64,000 nt of DNA from Pomacea canaliculata. Its lineage: Eukaryota; Mollusca; Gastropoda; Architaenioglossa; Ampullariidae. A model generated the notes under the pieces. The model worked only from the letters and a program-made list of their open reading frames with translations, was not told where the DNA came from and made no database searches. A program made the position numbers and the translations under genes. Position 1 is the first letter of the stretch, and each line of letters begins with the position of its first letter. Shown here in pieces: positions 14,101 to 23,156 of the stretch. The stretch lies in the NCBI RefSeq assembly GCF_003073045.1, contig NC_037592.1, positions 19,115,844 to 19,179,843 of the forward strand, in the 5' to 3' direction.

Positions 14101-15318
14101 ATCGAGTGCTGCCAGCGTGCACACAACAATGAGCGCCACGTGTGTGTGTAGGAGAGTGGACATGCGCTTGCGGCATCTGCACCACAAAGACAGTATAGTT
14201 TTAAAACATTCGGGCATCGTCAAAAAATGGCTTAATTACTCCATGTGAAATGACTCAAGTGCAACCATGTAGAACGCTTTACCTTTATCGAGAAATCTTG
14301 TGTGGAAAAAATGACCAATTTTAACTTGAAAGATTCACTTCTCAGTGCGAGCACTACAAATACGCTTTTTGTAAATGTGTTTGCATATGCATTCTATTTG
14401 AAACAGATTTGTTAACTTTGATAATTCAGTTTGCTTACATTACTTTCCATTTACACAAGTCACTAATCAAGACAGTTAAAGGTACAAAAGAAATATTGGT
14501 TAGCAGGTCATAACACTAAATATCATCCAGCAGCCCTGTAAAGATAACACAGAGGAAGAAGCCCGGCGAAACATGCATGATAGAAGAGCTATAAAACATC
14601 ACTTTTGTTTATTGTAGCTCAACATCTATCACTAAAACAAAAATAAACATAAATACTATTGTATAGAAAACTTGAAAAGTATATTTCTCTAAGAGGTTGG
14701 ATACTTGTCTTTCTTAATTTCTTCATGTGAACTGTACGATACCAAAGATCTTAGCGGTCGGTGCCTACTGGTATCTAGTATGATATTATACATGAGTTAT
14801 GCCGTAGTGTGAGAAATCAGTTATAACAAAACCATTTCAAATTTTATGCTTGTAATGCATTTAAAGGGTATAAATCATCTGACTGAGAATAAAGAAGGAA
14901 TTAGTTAAGGTTTAGGCAGTGCAAAGTTACCAGCAACAACTGTAGTACAATGAAAAATCGCAATCCTCTGAGTAATGAAACATTAAACTCAAAGAGATGC
15001 TATAAAGATACAAGGGCAGCCTTTTCGAAATAAAACAGATAGTATGACCTTTGAGGTGGACTGCCTGGTTGTTTAATTTTCTCATTAACATAAAGACAGC
15101 ATAAAAAAGGCTGCAAAATAAATCACGAAAAGCAAAACACAAACTGCATTTGCAACGAATACAAATATTTGTAACTTATTACATTTCCACAATATATGTA
15201 AAGCATTGATTAAAACAATCTGAGAATAAAGTCTACTTCTGTTTTTGTAAACATCTAACCTTTGACTTCTTTTCCAGCTAGGCCTTTTCTCTCGTTTATA
15301 CTCTTCAGTCGATGTCAT
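8170..15318 (-). CDS. HVCN1: Voltage-gated proton channel Hv1-like, copy A (nine exons)
   Basis: Expected role: a plasma-membrane H+ channel made of a voltage sensor without a separate pore, extruding acid. Exons in transcript order: 15318-15260, 14176-14052, 12213-11819, 10737-10684, 10276-10138, 9900-9785, 9383-9305, 8984-8463, 8190-8170; all splice phases join. By-eye alignment to human Hv1: S1 keeps the selectivity Asp (LDA, D112) and D123 but has Gln for E119; S2 keeps H140, E153 and K157 but has Leu at F150; S3 keeps D174 and D185; S4 reads LPWRVVRIVN, keeping R208, R211 and N214 but with Leu for R205. A coiled coil follows. Length is about 500 residues against 273 in human, because of a glycosylated S1-S2 loop and a long tail. 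The tail exon is frame-broken. The same gene recurs 49 kb away as copy B. Family assignment is firm; activity as an H+ channel is inferred. Confidence 0.88.
8463..8984 (-). CDS. HVCN1: Hv1 copy A exon 8: C-terminal tail, frame-disrupted
   Basis: It starts after a cggaacag acceptor and ends in CAGCAG before GTAAGG, exactly as the intact copy B tail exon does (522 versus 527 nt). Nucleotide similarity to copy B is clear, including the block TSDNESTADGLD. Several small indels shift the frame, for example an extra base near the start, extra bases before TSDNES, and one C missing near 8690. Read literally, the exon hits stops. The PPxY motif of copy B is not recognisable; the end reads HEVMAQQ. 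It may be assembly error or true decay. Confidence 0.55.
9305..9383 (-). CDS. HVCN1: Hv1 copy A exon 7: distal coiled coil
   Basis: Encodes TEVKQLQGLCRKYGATENEI followed by NACG. It aligns with the end of the human Hv1 coiled coil (EIERLNKLLRQHG). In human Hv1 translation stops soon after; here splicing continues into an extra tail. 79 nt, matching the copy B exon in length and nearly in sequence. Confidence 0.87.
9785..9900 (-). CDS. HVCN1: Hv1 copy A exon 6: post-S4 and start of coiled coil
   Basis: Encodes FVLVIQEKDHVQLKIIKQRL and onwards, a charged helix continuing directly from S4 as in Hv1 dimers. 116 nt, the same length and phase as 59595-59710. Donor GTAAAG. Confidence 0.88.
10138..10276 (-). 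CDS. HVCN1: Hv1 copy A exon 5: S3 and S4
   Basis: Encodes VFDAFIVSSSWVLDVYFW (S3 with the two conserved Asp, D174 and D185), then an acidic S3-S4 loop, then S4 as LLIYILPWRVVRIVN. Only two S4 arginines remain: the R205 position is Leu and it is followed by Pro. No clear counterpart of the zinc-binding H193 is seen. 139 nt; donor GTGAGT; the next exon completes a Ser codon where human Hv1 has Gly. Confidence 0.92.
10684..10737 (-). CDS. HVCN1: Hv1 copy A exon 4: inner S2 and S2-S3 linker
   Basis: An 18-codon phase-0 exon encoding TLLKVIAMGKKMLHHKLE. It matches the human Hv1 stretch containing K157 and the HHK linker before S3. Acceptor tttcag, donor GTAATG. Copy B has an identical-length exon at 60341-60394. 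Confidence 0.9.
11819..12213 (-). CDS. HVCN1: Hv1 copy A exon 3: long S1-S2 loop and first half of S2
   Basis: The 395-nt exon is open throughout. It encodes an extracellular loop of roughly 100 residues with five N-glycosylation sequons (NGT, NST, NIS, NMT, NSS), then a conserved GIFKQPLANIRHRRAA stretch holding a furin-type R-H-R-R site, then HLTHSFHIGSMVILSFLLLE, the outer part of S2. In human Hv1 this loop is only a few residues. Copy B encodes the same part in two exons, so an intron was gained or lost. A second GTAAG-like donor lies a few bases past the used one. Confidence 0.88.
13862..13896. repeat. CCCTG pentanucleotide repeat
   Basis: Imperfect repeats of ccctg with one cttg interruption, in the intron between exons 2 and 1-3 neighbours of Hv1 copy A (downstream of the S1 exon). 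Confidence 0.8.
14052..14176 (-). CDS. HVCN1: Hv1 copy A exon 2: S1 helix
   Basis: Begins after a gtggtgcag acceptor and ends before GTAAGA. It encodes CRKRMSTLLHTHV, then a hydrophobic helix containing ALDAACVMGQVICDL. The Asp of LDA aligns with the selectivity-filter residue D112 and that of CDL with D123, while Gln replaces E119. Length (125 nt) and phase are identical to the copy B exon at 63826-63950. Confidence 0.9.
15260..15318 (-). CDS. HVCN1: Hv1 copy A exon 1: start codon and basic N-terminus
   Basis: ATG at 15318 opens a short, very basic cytosolic N-terminus of about 19 residues (MTSTEEYKREKRPSWKRSQ). The donor GTTAG follows at 15259. The exon ends two bases into a codon and the next exon supplies the third base (Arg), so the phase fits exactly. 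The N-terminus is much shorter than in human Hv1. No upstream in-frame coding exon was recognised, so an additional earlier exon cannot be excluded. Confidence 0.6.
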
Positions 15319-18300
15319 AGCTGTGTCGTAGGAATCCGATCGAGTGTGAGACTTATCACGGAGGTCTTCTGTTCTATCCTGTAATGATGCACTTGCTTCT
15401 TCCTTGGTTCCTCTTACACAACACTGTCATCAGCAAGTCTGGACTGCCTCCTTCTCTGTCCTGCGCCGAGTTTTGACGACTCCTCCACATTCCATTAATG
15501 TACATCTCCACAATCAATCACACGGTCATCCGCCTGACAACTTTGGAGTTTCCGTCATCATATTGTCATTACGTTGACCACTCGAGAGAACCCACAGCCC
15601 ACACCCCTCGCAAGTCTTCAGCCAATAAGGAGCAGCATATTGAGGAAGTCAGGCAAGGTGTGTCTTAGCTGCTATTTTGGAGAATTAAGATTATGAAAGA
15701 CAACTGACAAGAATGATCTCTTTCATACAAAGCTTCCCCTCTTCCTTTCTCCCGCTCCCCTGCTTGACATGCGACATACATGGCCAGGACACGAGCTGCC
15801 CATGTACAAGCATACGTAAATCACATGAAACGGGTCCTGGTAAAGAAAAGAAAACTTGCTTCTCAAGTCAGAAAACCTAAAAGAGTTTAGGTTGATGTCT
15901 TATCGTGTAAGACATTTTGTAGTGAACTGGATGTGACATCTGATGTCATCATATGTTATCAAAAGTCAGTGAAATTTTATATTTACTAAAAAAATCACAC
16001 CAAACATAACGGTCACGTTAGTAATAGCAAATGTACGTTTTGGGGGCTACTGATTGATAAGAACTCTAATTATCAATAATTTTATCAGAAAAAGGAAGGC
16101 TAAAACAACCGGCAATCTTGACTGGGGTGACTTGTAAGTCCCTTGCATTTTGTGATGGGGAGCCCTGACAAAAATGTGTGGTCAAAGGAAGATAATGCTT
16201 AGATGGACATTATAAAACATTTAATGAAAATTAAGTTACACAGATTGTGAAAGTAACTTCAGCAGACACTGAAAGAAGAAAGAAGGCAAAGTGTACTGGT
16301 GTGAAAGAGCAGCAATAATAATGAGGATGTTCAGTCCCTAGACACACTAATCTTAATCAGGAAATGGTTACTCCCTTCAACATCCAGTGAGTCAACTGAC
16401 AAACTGTCACGCGAGTGAAAACTAACCCGTGACACAGAGTAACAATGCTACAGTCTCTGCGGTCAGATAGTTGCTCTATAAGCAAATAAGTACTACTCTG
16501 ACAAGGTGTAGACAGACTGAGTAGGGATATACAGCTCGCAATGGCTTTTACCAGTTAACCCCATTTTTCACCTGCTGTCAGCGAGTTCTACCTCTGCCCT
16601 CCCAGAAGGATTAGGTGTCTGATTTTTTTTCAAGGAGATAAGAGGCTGCAGAAGAAAAATAGTCTCTTCTTTAATGTACAGAACTGTTTTACCGATACAG
16701 AAATACTGACATCGCTATCATTGTCTCCACTTCGAGGCACAGAGACACAGAACAGCTGATGCATTTCCGCTTTCGTTCTAATATAAAAGAGTGTATAATG
16801 CCATAATGGAAAAAGACAAAGAAAGATTTACAAAGCCAAAGTTTAAGAAAATTAAAAGTGTGGACTGAGCAACTAGTTTGCAGTCGAAGCGACTTATGCA
16901 TTTCTATCGCCAACTTCACTTGTACCTCGAGGCCGGGTCTTAAGCCAAGAGGGCAAGACTCGGGAGGAAGGACGCTTGGGTTACAGAACAGGAGCAAGGG
17001 GGCGAGTCAGTGACGATCGAGGAACTGTCGGGACGGCCTGCTGTCGCCATGGAGGCCATGGCTATGTGACCAGGGCTTGAACTACCTGTGAGAGGACGTG
17101 CATTCCCTCTGAGAGGTAGACGTTCCACCCCAAGGCCAGAGGTCGTCATTCTCAAAGGAGGAGAACGTCTGTTGGGTTCGCTGCACTCCAAAGAACCGGA
17201 GAACTTTGCTTAAAGGTGGTGTTCGTTCGTCGGCTGTACGTGGTATCGCAGTCGTCAAAGACACCACGTGTGTGTCCCTGGACTGGGTGCGACAGACATA
17301 TGACGTCGCTCTCTGACGTGGTTGGCGGATCGGCCGGGAAGGACGACGGACAGGGGGAGCAACACTTTCGAGAGAAAGTCATGAGTGCCGTAACTGTCGG
17401 GTGAAGTATTCGGGCCGAAGTGTCATCGCACCGCGAGACCACTTACGGGTCGTCAAAGGTCGGCCCAGCTTTTATGTGCATCAGGTGGTTAAAAATAGAA
17501 GAGAGGAGCATAAACAAAAAACACAAAGTAGAGTTCGTGAAAAGAGCGAAACGAAAAGGTAATGAGGGTTGTTAGTAAGGTAAAATATCAATGAAAAAAA
17601 ACAAAACAACAACAACCACCAAACACCAGCACACACTGAGGAACAGTACTGTTAGAGTTCTTGCCCCTGAGGCCTTCAGGCCTGAAGTTAGACGTAGACA
17701 CTGTGCACTCTGTTGACACTGTCGCCTTCACTTTCTGTGGCCTTACGCAATTCTTTCGAGCTGACCTCCACTGCACTGTCTGTCCGATGTGTCCCGAGAC
17801 CCTTTGCTGGTCCACAGTCCGAGCTGCCTCGCTGACCATACAACGCAGGACCGAACAATGAAGGTGAAGGAACGAAGAAATGAATGGAGGACGAAACAGA
17901 ACGGTTGAGACTCCAGCACGAGGTTGACATGATCACATGAAGAATGTAAGATGAAAAAGATGATAATGACGATAAAGATGATAAAGATGATAAAACTGTC
18001 AGAACTAACAAAAAACGCGCACAAAACAAACCGCGGAGAAAAGAAAGAACAACTGTCACTAGGTGTCTTATAATGAAACAATAAACTTCCCCATCCAAGA
18101 CCCACCTATAGCTAAGACCTAATGTAGCCCTATTGAGTTCTCCTTTCAAAATTGAACCAACGAAAAAGGGTGCGCGCTCAAAGCGCTACCTAGCAGACAT
18201 ATCTCTAAATCAACAGTCAACGGGTACTCTATTACAGCCCTCTCTTAGCAACAACAACAACAAAATTGACAATAGGAATAAGTTGCGTGCAGGAGAGATG

Positions 18301-18360
18301 AGAAATAGAAAAGCAGCACATCACTGACCATAACTGAACTAAAGCCCCATATAAAGTATG
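15319..18360. other. Upstream region of Hv1 copy A, no gene seen
   Basis: Presumably holds the promoter and any 5' UTR of Hv1 copy A, but I cannot point to a specific element. A GC-richer patch at about 16900-17450 gives several overlapping short open frames without recognisable motifs. A short GATGATAAA-type repeat lies near 17953-17995. Confidence 0.5.
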
Positions 18361-19145
18361 CAGGGATGGGCAAGCTACTTTTAATTTGTAGCCGGCTAGG
18401 CTACAGCTACTTTTTTTCAAAATGTAGCCGGCTACACTACAGCTACAATTTTCCAAAAAGTAGCCAGCTACTTTGGGCTACTTTTAAAATGTAGCCAGCT
18501 TCTTTTGGCTACTTTTAAAGCGTGATGTTATAACAAGTTAGCTGTAGCAATATACACAAACATCAAACATACACACTAAACACTATTACTTGCTTTACAA
18601 AGTTTTTATTATAATAATGAAACGGAGAACTGCGATATACCGACAATTTTATTTAGTGAATCCATAAATGCTTTCATTCATTCCTTGCACCCTTCCTCCC
18701 CCGGCCTTTTTCACACAATAAGTACACGTATTTTACGATTATATTAAACATTTCTGGATATTTTTCCTCATCCTGTTTTAGTGACAAAAGAAATTATATA
18801 CGTTTTCCGATAAACATTTGTTTTCTATAACTATTTGTTCCCTATTACTTAGAAATGAAAACTAAACAGATGCTTAAGTATCAGGTACCTGGTGGAATTT
18901 TCAATAAGTTAGGTTATGTGGTGATGAAAAATGTCAACCTCTTGTGACAATGAACAACAGACCATTGAAATAAATGAGTTTGCATGGAATATAAGTAAAC
19001 ACTGCTTAATCTAATTTAGGCAAGCAGATCATAAGGCATTTTTTTTCTAACACTGACACTGAAAACAAAGAAAGGAACACAAACTGTTTCCAAAAGCTGA
19101 TAAGGTGAAAGGTATAGTCTAGGCTACAGCTACTCCCCATCCCTG
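18361..19145. mobile_element. hAT element, internally deleted copy
   Basis: Starts CAGGGATGGGCAAGCTAC and ends in the inverse form CTACTCCCCATCCCTG, typical hAT termini with sub-terminal GTAGCCGGCTA repeats. It is nearly identical to the first 780 bp of the longer copy at 50780-52785, then jumps straight to the right end, so it is a deletion derivative without transposase. The 8 bp on its left (aaagtatg, 18353-18360) do not match the 8 bp on its right, but do match the right flank of the longer copy. Confidence 0.85.
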
Positions 19146-21321
19146 AGTTTATTGTGACACCAACGAGTTTAAAACCTGACCACGCCCACCGCTACCTGAG
19201 CAGCTAAGTGCTGTTACTTCTCTCTTCCTTTCCCTCCATCCTCTCTCTGTCTCGGTTCTAGGTGGCTGGCTGGATGCCATAGCAGCTGTAAACAAGCTTG
19301 TAGAGATAGTCTGTTATCTCTAAGCATGCATCTGCTCGCAATATTAGACACAGTGGGCCTCAAGACCGTTCTCACAACAGAGAGGCAGCCAAGCTGACTC
19401 ACAGAGCCTTAATCCTTTTAAACCCACAGGCGGAGAGAAGATGACTTAGTCTTCTTCCGGTGAACAGTTCCACTTGCCCATGTTATTAGAATCACCTTTA
19501 CCTTTGTGGATTTCGCAGAGTCTAGTGATGTAGATAGAGTCAACACAGGGTGTTTGATATCGCAGGAAGTTTGCATCCCTTTCCTCCAGTCTTCTCTAGT
19601 CTTCCTCATCCAGAAGAATGCGGTATTTTGCCTTCCCTGTACACCTGAAGCCCGAGCAGAAACAAGAACGCCCTGAAGCTGAATGTCAAGGAAACAGTTT
19701 TTACCAGAGCACGGCGGTATTTTTAAGACCGGTGGCTTCTATTTTTGTGCATGCACACCTGACGGACCCTTTGGGATGAAGGGGTGTTTCGGATTGCGGG
19801 TGGATCGTGGCAAAAGTCGCTCGTCTGCATCCCACTGGGTAGGCTATTTTTGGGTGCGGCGCTGAGTCGGAAGGAAGCATATTTTCAGATAGCTTTGGGG
19901 CTTGTATTTCACAACAGACCAGGGGAAGATTTTGTTCAGATAGTCAAGACCTATGGGGTAGACATGCACTGGAGAAAGAATCCAGACAGTGCAGAAATAT
20001 ATTGCTTAAGTCTGTGAACACTCCTGACCACGATCCTGCCTTTAGCTGTTCCCTTGTAGTCAATAATCTCTTTCAAATAATAATAATATAAAAAAAACCC
20101 TACCAACGACGGCCATCTTAACTGTACATATTAAATCAGAGTTTCGCCATTTAAACATCTTACTTCATGGAAATCAAGAAGATACTTTTCTTTAGTAAAC
20201 AGGCTTTAAGCATGCGTATTTGAAAAAATTCAACAGCCATGTAAGTTCTTGACAGTCATCCAAGACTTATCCTATTTGCTTAGTTTTCTCTTAATGGTTG
20301 CTGTCTGGACTGCCTGAGATCATATTTCTTTAAGTCACATACCTCCCAAACCCACCCCTCTGTTGTGCTTCTCCGTTCCCAGAAGGATGCCCACCCATCT
20401 GTTTCCTCTCCGCGGGCTGTCGACGATTCTTGAACTAACGACAGTCATGCACTTTGTTGGCTTTGCTATCTGCTTCTTCGGATGCTGAGATAGTGCTGTA
20501 CACAACAACATAAATCTGAACATTGTGATTATTTGTGGTTCTCCTGTAATGTTTTGTTTATTTTTTTAATGCTTATATTTTTTTTCTCTGACGCTTTGCA
20601 TATCGACTTTCTCTATTCTCTGTGTACACAATATATTTGCTCTCCATTGTTTTATTGCTTCACTGTGTATATATTTCACAGATTTTTCTTCCATAATTTA
20701 AGTGTGTAGATCTCATCTGAACTGGCCATGAGTAGTGTCGGTTGTACGATATGTACCTGTAGGATGTTGCCTTCAGTGCTGCAGGGATGCCAAGGTGCGA
20801 TGCGCGTTCCGCAACTGCCGAACCGGCATAAAAATTGCTAAGAAGAGAATCCGTGAGGCTTTGGCAGCATTTTTGCGCTACCTTCGTCTGCTATGTGCCA
20901 AAGTCTTGGCATGCTCGTCGAAATGTGCAAAATATAGTCGTGTGAACGTATGTACGTGTGCGCGTGCGCGGGAGCTCTCGCTCGTGTTTCTCAGGTTTAC
21001 ACCACCAACGCCATGGCGCGTGCAAAAGCGGTTCTTGCTCCGTCTGCTAATAAGTTATGAGCTAAATTAGTAGCTGACTTTCTCTACTTTTTTTTCTCGT
21101 TAGATGGTAATGCGTCTCCCTCCCCCTCGCACACACACACACACACTTCCCCTTGACGCATATGGTAATTTAGTCAGGGAGTCTTGCTGAGTGAGCAGGT
21201 ACCAGGCAGGGTTTTACCACTGACAGCACATTTCAAGGTAACAAGCAGATGTACATGAAGAATTTTTGAAGCTCATTGTAGTCAAACCAAAGCTGTCTCA
21301 CAGAGAAAATAAACAGAACGC

Positions 21322-21394
<73 letters not shown>

Positions 21395-22479
21395 CACGCG
21401 CACACACATAAAGGAAAAGAAACTGAGGGAGAAAGAGAGGATCATCATTATTATCATCAAACAACTGATCTAGTGACTCGGGGATAAAAGGCCAAATGAT
21501 CACCTACTTTATATATATATTTAAAGAGAAAGAACACTGAATTAATGAAAATGAACACGTTTTGTTTTCAACGGTCTAAATAATTTCTGTGTTCCCGGCT
21601 TCGGAGGTTTCGTGAAAAAAAAACCACGTATTTTTAAAATCGATGTTATAGAAATACGGCCAAGGAAATGAAGGTTTTGAATACAGAAAATAAAAACAGA
21701 ACGGATGATCAAAGGCTTGAAGTGGAAGAGCGTTCCTCTCACACACAGTGAAGCTGTGTTGGTGCTAGATTGCTGCTCCTTGACAGACGGCCATGTTCCG
21801 CCTGTTGCCACTACTGAGGGTGCACCCTTGTTTTTCCCAGTAACTAGGTAAAGCTCAGTTCAAGGTAATGTTTCCTCGGATAAGGATAAATCTACTCCTC
21901 CCTTACATTATCGATATACACGCCTACAAACATCAGCATGCACAGGTCAACAATGTATACGTCAGCGGTGTACATAGACACGCTTTCTTGGTAAAGACTC
22001 AGCCAGTGGTAAAGTTAAGACCATCTATGAATTAGGCGTATCTGTGCACAAATGTGACGTTGTGTTTACCCTCTCTGTGCATGTGATGTTTGTATATCGA
22101 GAAGGTGTGTTCACTTGTTGTTTTGTTTGGAAATTACATCTTGTTTTACTCAATAAGAAGAAAATCGCACCCCAGTAGTCCTTTAAACAGTTTTTAAACC
22201 GACTCCACTGGTTGTGTGCGTCTAAATTGCGAAATCAACCCATCGTATGTCTTCATTTTACCTCCTTACACCATCTCCCTCCTGTTCTCTTTGCTCGCTT
22301 TTTGTCTTCTCATTCATCTCTCCTCTCTCTCTCTCCCGTTCCTCCTTTCTCGTCTTTCTTTTTAGTTTCCTCTTCTGCTTGCCTTCTTACATTTACATTC
22401 TTTCGCACGCTCTGTGATGATATTTAAGTAAATAATGAAGAAAGCAACACATCTAAATTTAGCCTGAAGAAGCCGCCCA
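19146..22479. other. Intergenic, no gene seen
   Basis: Only short open frames without motifs. It contains a CA microsatellite and smaller pyrimidine-rich tracts. Confidence 0.5.
21325..21391. repeat. (CA)n microsatellite
   Basis: About 33 uninterrupted CA dinucleotides, followed by an impure cgagcacgcgcacaca stretch. A shorter CA run lies near 21130. Confidence 0.97.
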
Positions 22480-22660
22480 CGCGGATAGGTTTGCCGTTAG
22501 ACTTGCTGAGCGGGGTGCGAGTGGTGCGGGTGTTGCGGGGAGACGTGACGCAGGTGTAAACACCATCCGTCATGCCGCTGTTGGCGCATCAGTCATGTGT
22601 TGCGAGCCGCTCCGCTCTGGTGAACTCGGGCCGAGTCTTCTTTTGCTGTGAGTCTTACCG
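22480..22660 (+). promoter_or_regulatory. Possible promoter/5' UTR exon of the muscle LIM gene
   Basis: A GC- and CpG-rich island stands out of AT-rich surroundings about 400-550 bp upstream of the LIM start codon. A donor-like GTGAGT lies near 22648, and an acceptor (tttgtacag) ends at 23014, just before the coding exon. This fits a non-coding first exon, but no TATA box or initiator is clear. Confidence 0.3.
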
Positions 22661-23041
22661 CTCACGGTACCGTGGAACACTCCGAATATTTGTAACCATG
22701 ACTGGAAAAAACACACTTTAATGTGTTGAATTCCAATTTTTAACTATGATCTGAGTACATTGTATGTGGAAAGATATGCTCCAAAAAAAATTAATTTAAA
22801 AATCTCTACGTTTATGTGTTTGTTATAAGAAATTGCACAACCAGGACAATTTTTAATTTTTAATTTGTTAATTTTTATTTTTAATATTTTAGCGAGAAGA
22901 AAAATATAAAAATGCGTTGTTCAACAGAGAATTGGAAGAAACACAAGACTCGTCTACAGAGTTGATCAAGTACGAGACCTGATAATGCTAAGCTGGTTAA
23001 TTGTTTTTGTACAGATAACAGCGGCTTGAGATCCCGACAAC

Positions 23042-23156
23042 ATGCCATTCAAACCTCCAGAGCAAGCCAGGTGCCCCAAGTGCGGCAAGTCGGTCTACGC
23101 GGCCGAGGAGAAGGTTGCTGCCGGCCAAAAATGGCACAAGTTCTGCTTCAAGTGCG
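23042..23156 (+). CDS. MLP exon 1: start and first half of LIM1
   Basis: ATG at 23042, preceded by a 27-base 5' UTR remnant after the acceptor at 23013-23014. Encodes the first two Cys pairs and the WHKFCFKC zinc ligands. Donor GTAAGT; ends one base into the Gly codon completed by exon 2. Confidence 0.93.

Noticed and set aside
8170-15318. Calling Hv1 copy A a pseudogene
   Set aside because: Seven exons carrying the channel domain are intact with correct phases and splice sites; breaks are confined to the tail exon and resemble error-type indels seen elsewhere in the window.
17082-17442. Overlapping GC-rich open frames on the minus strand
   Set aside because: Three frames compete, none has recognisable motifs or good splice sites; more likely chance frames in a GC-rich patch.
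21233-21487. Open frames on both strands over the CA repeat (Thr-His and Val-Cys runs)
   Set aside because: Pure dinucleotide repeat translation.
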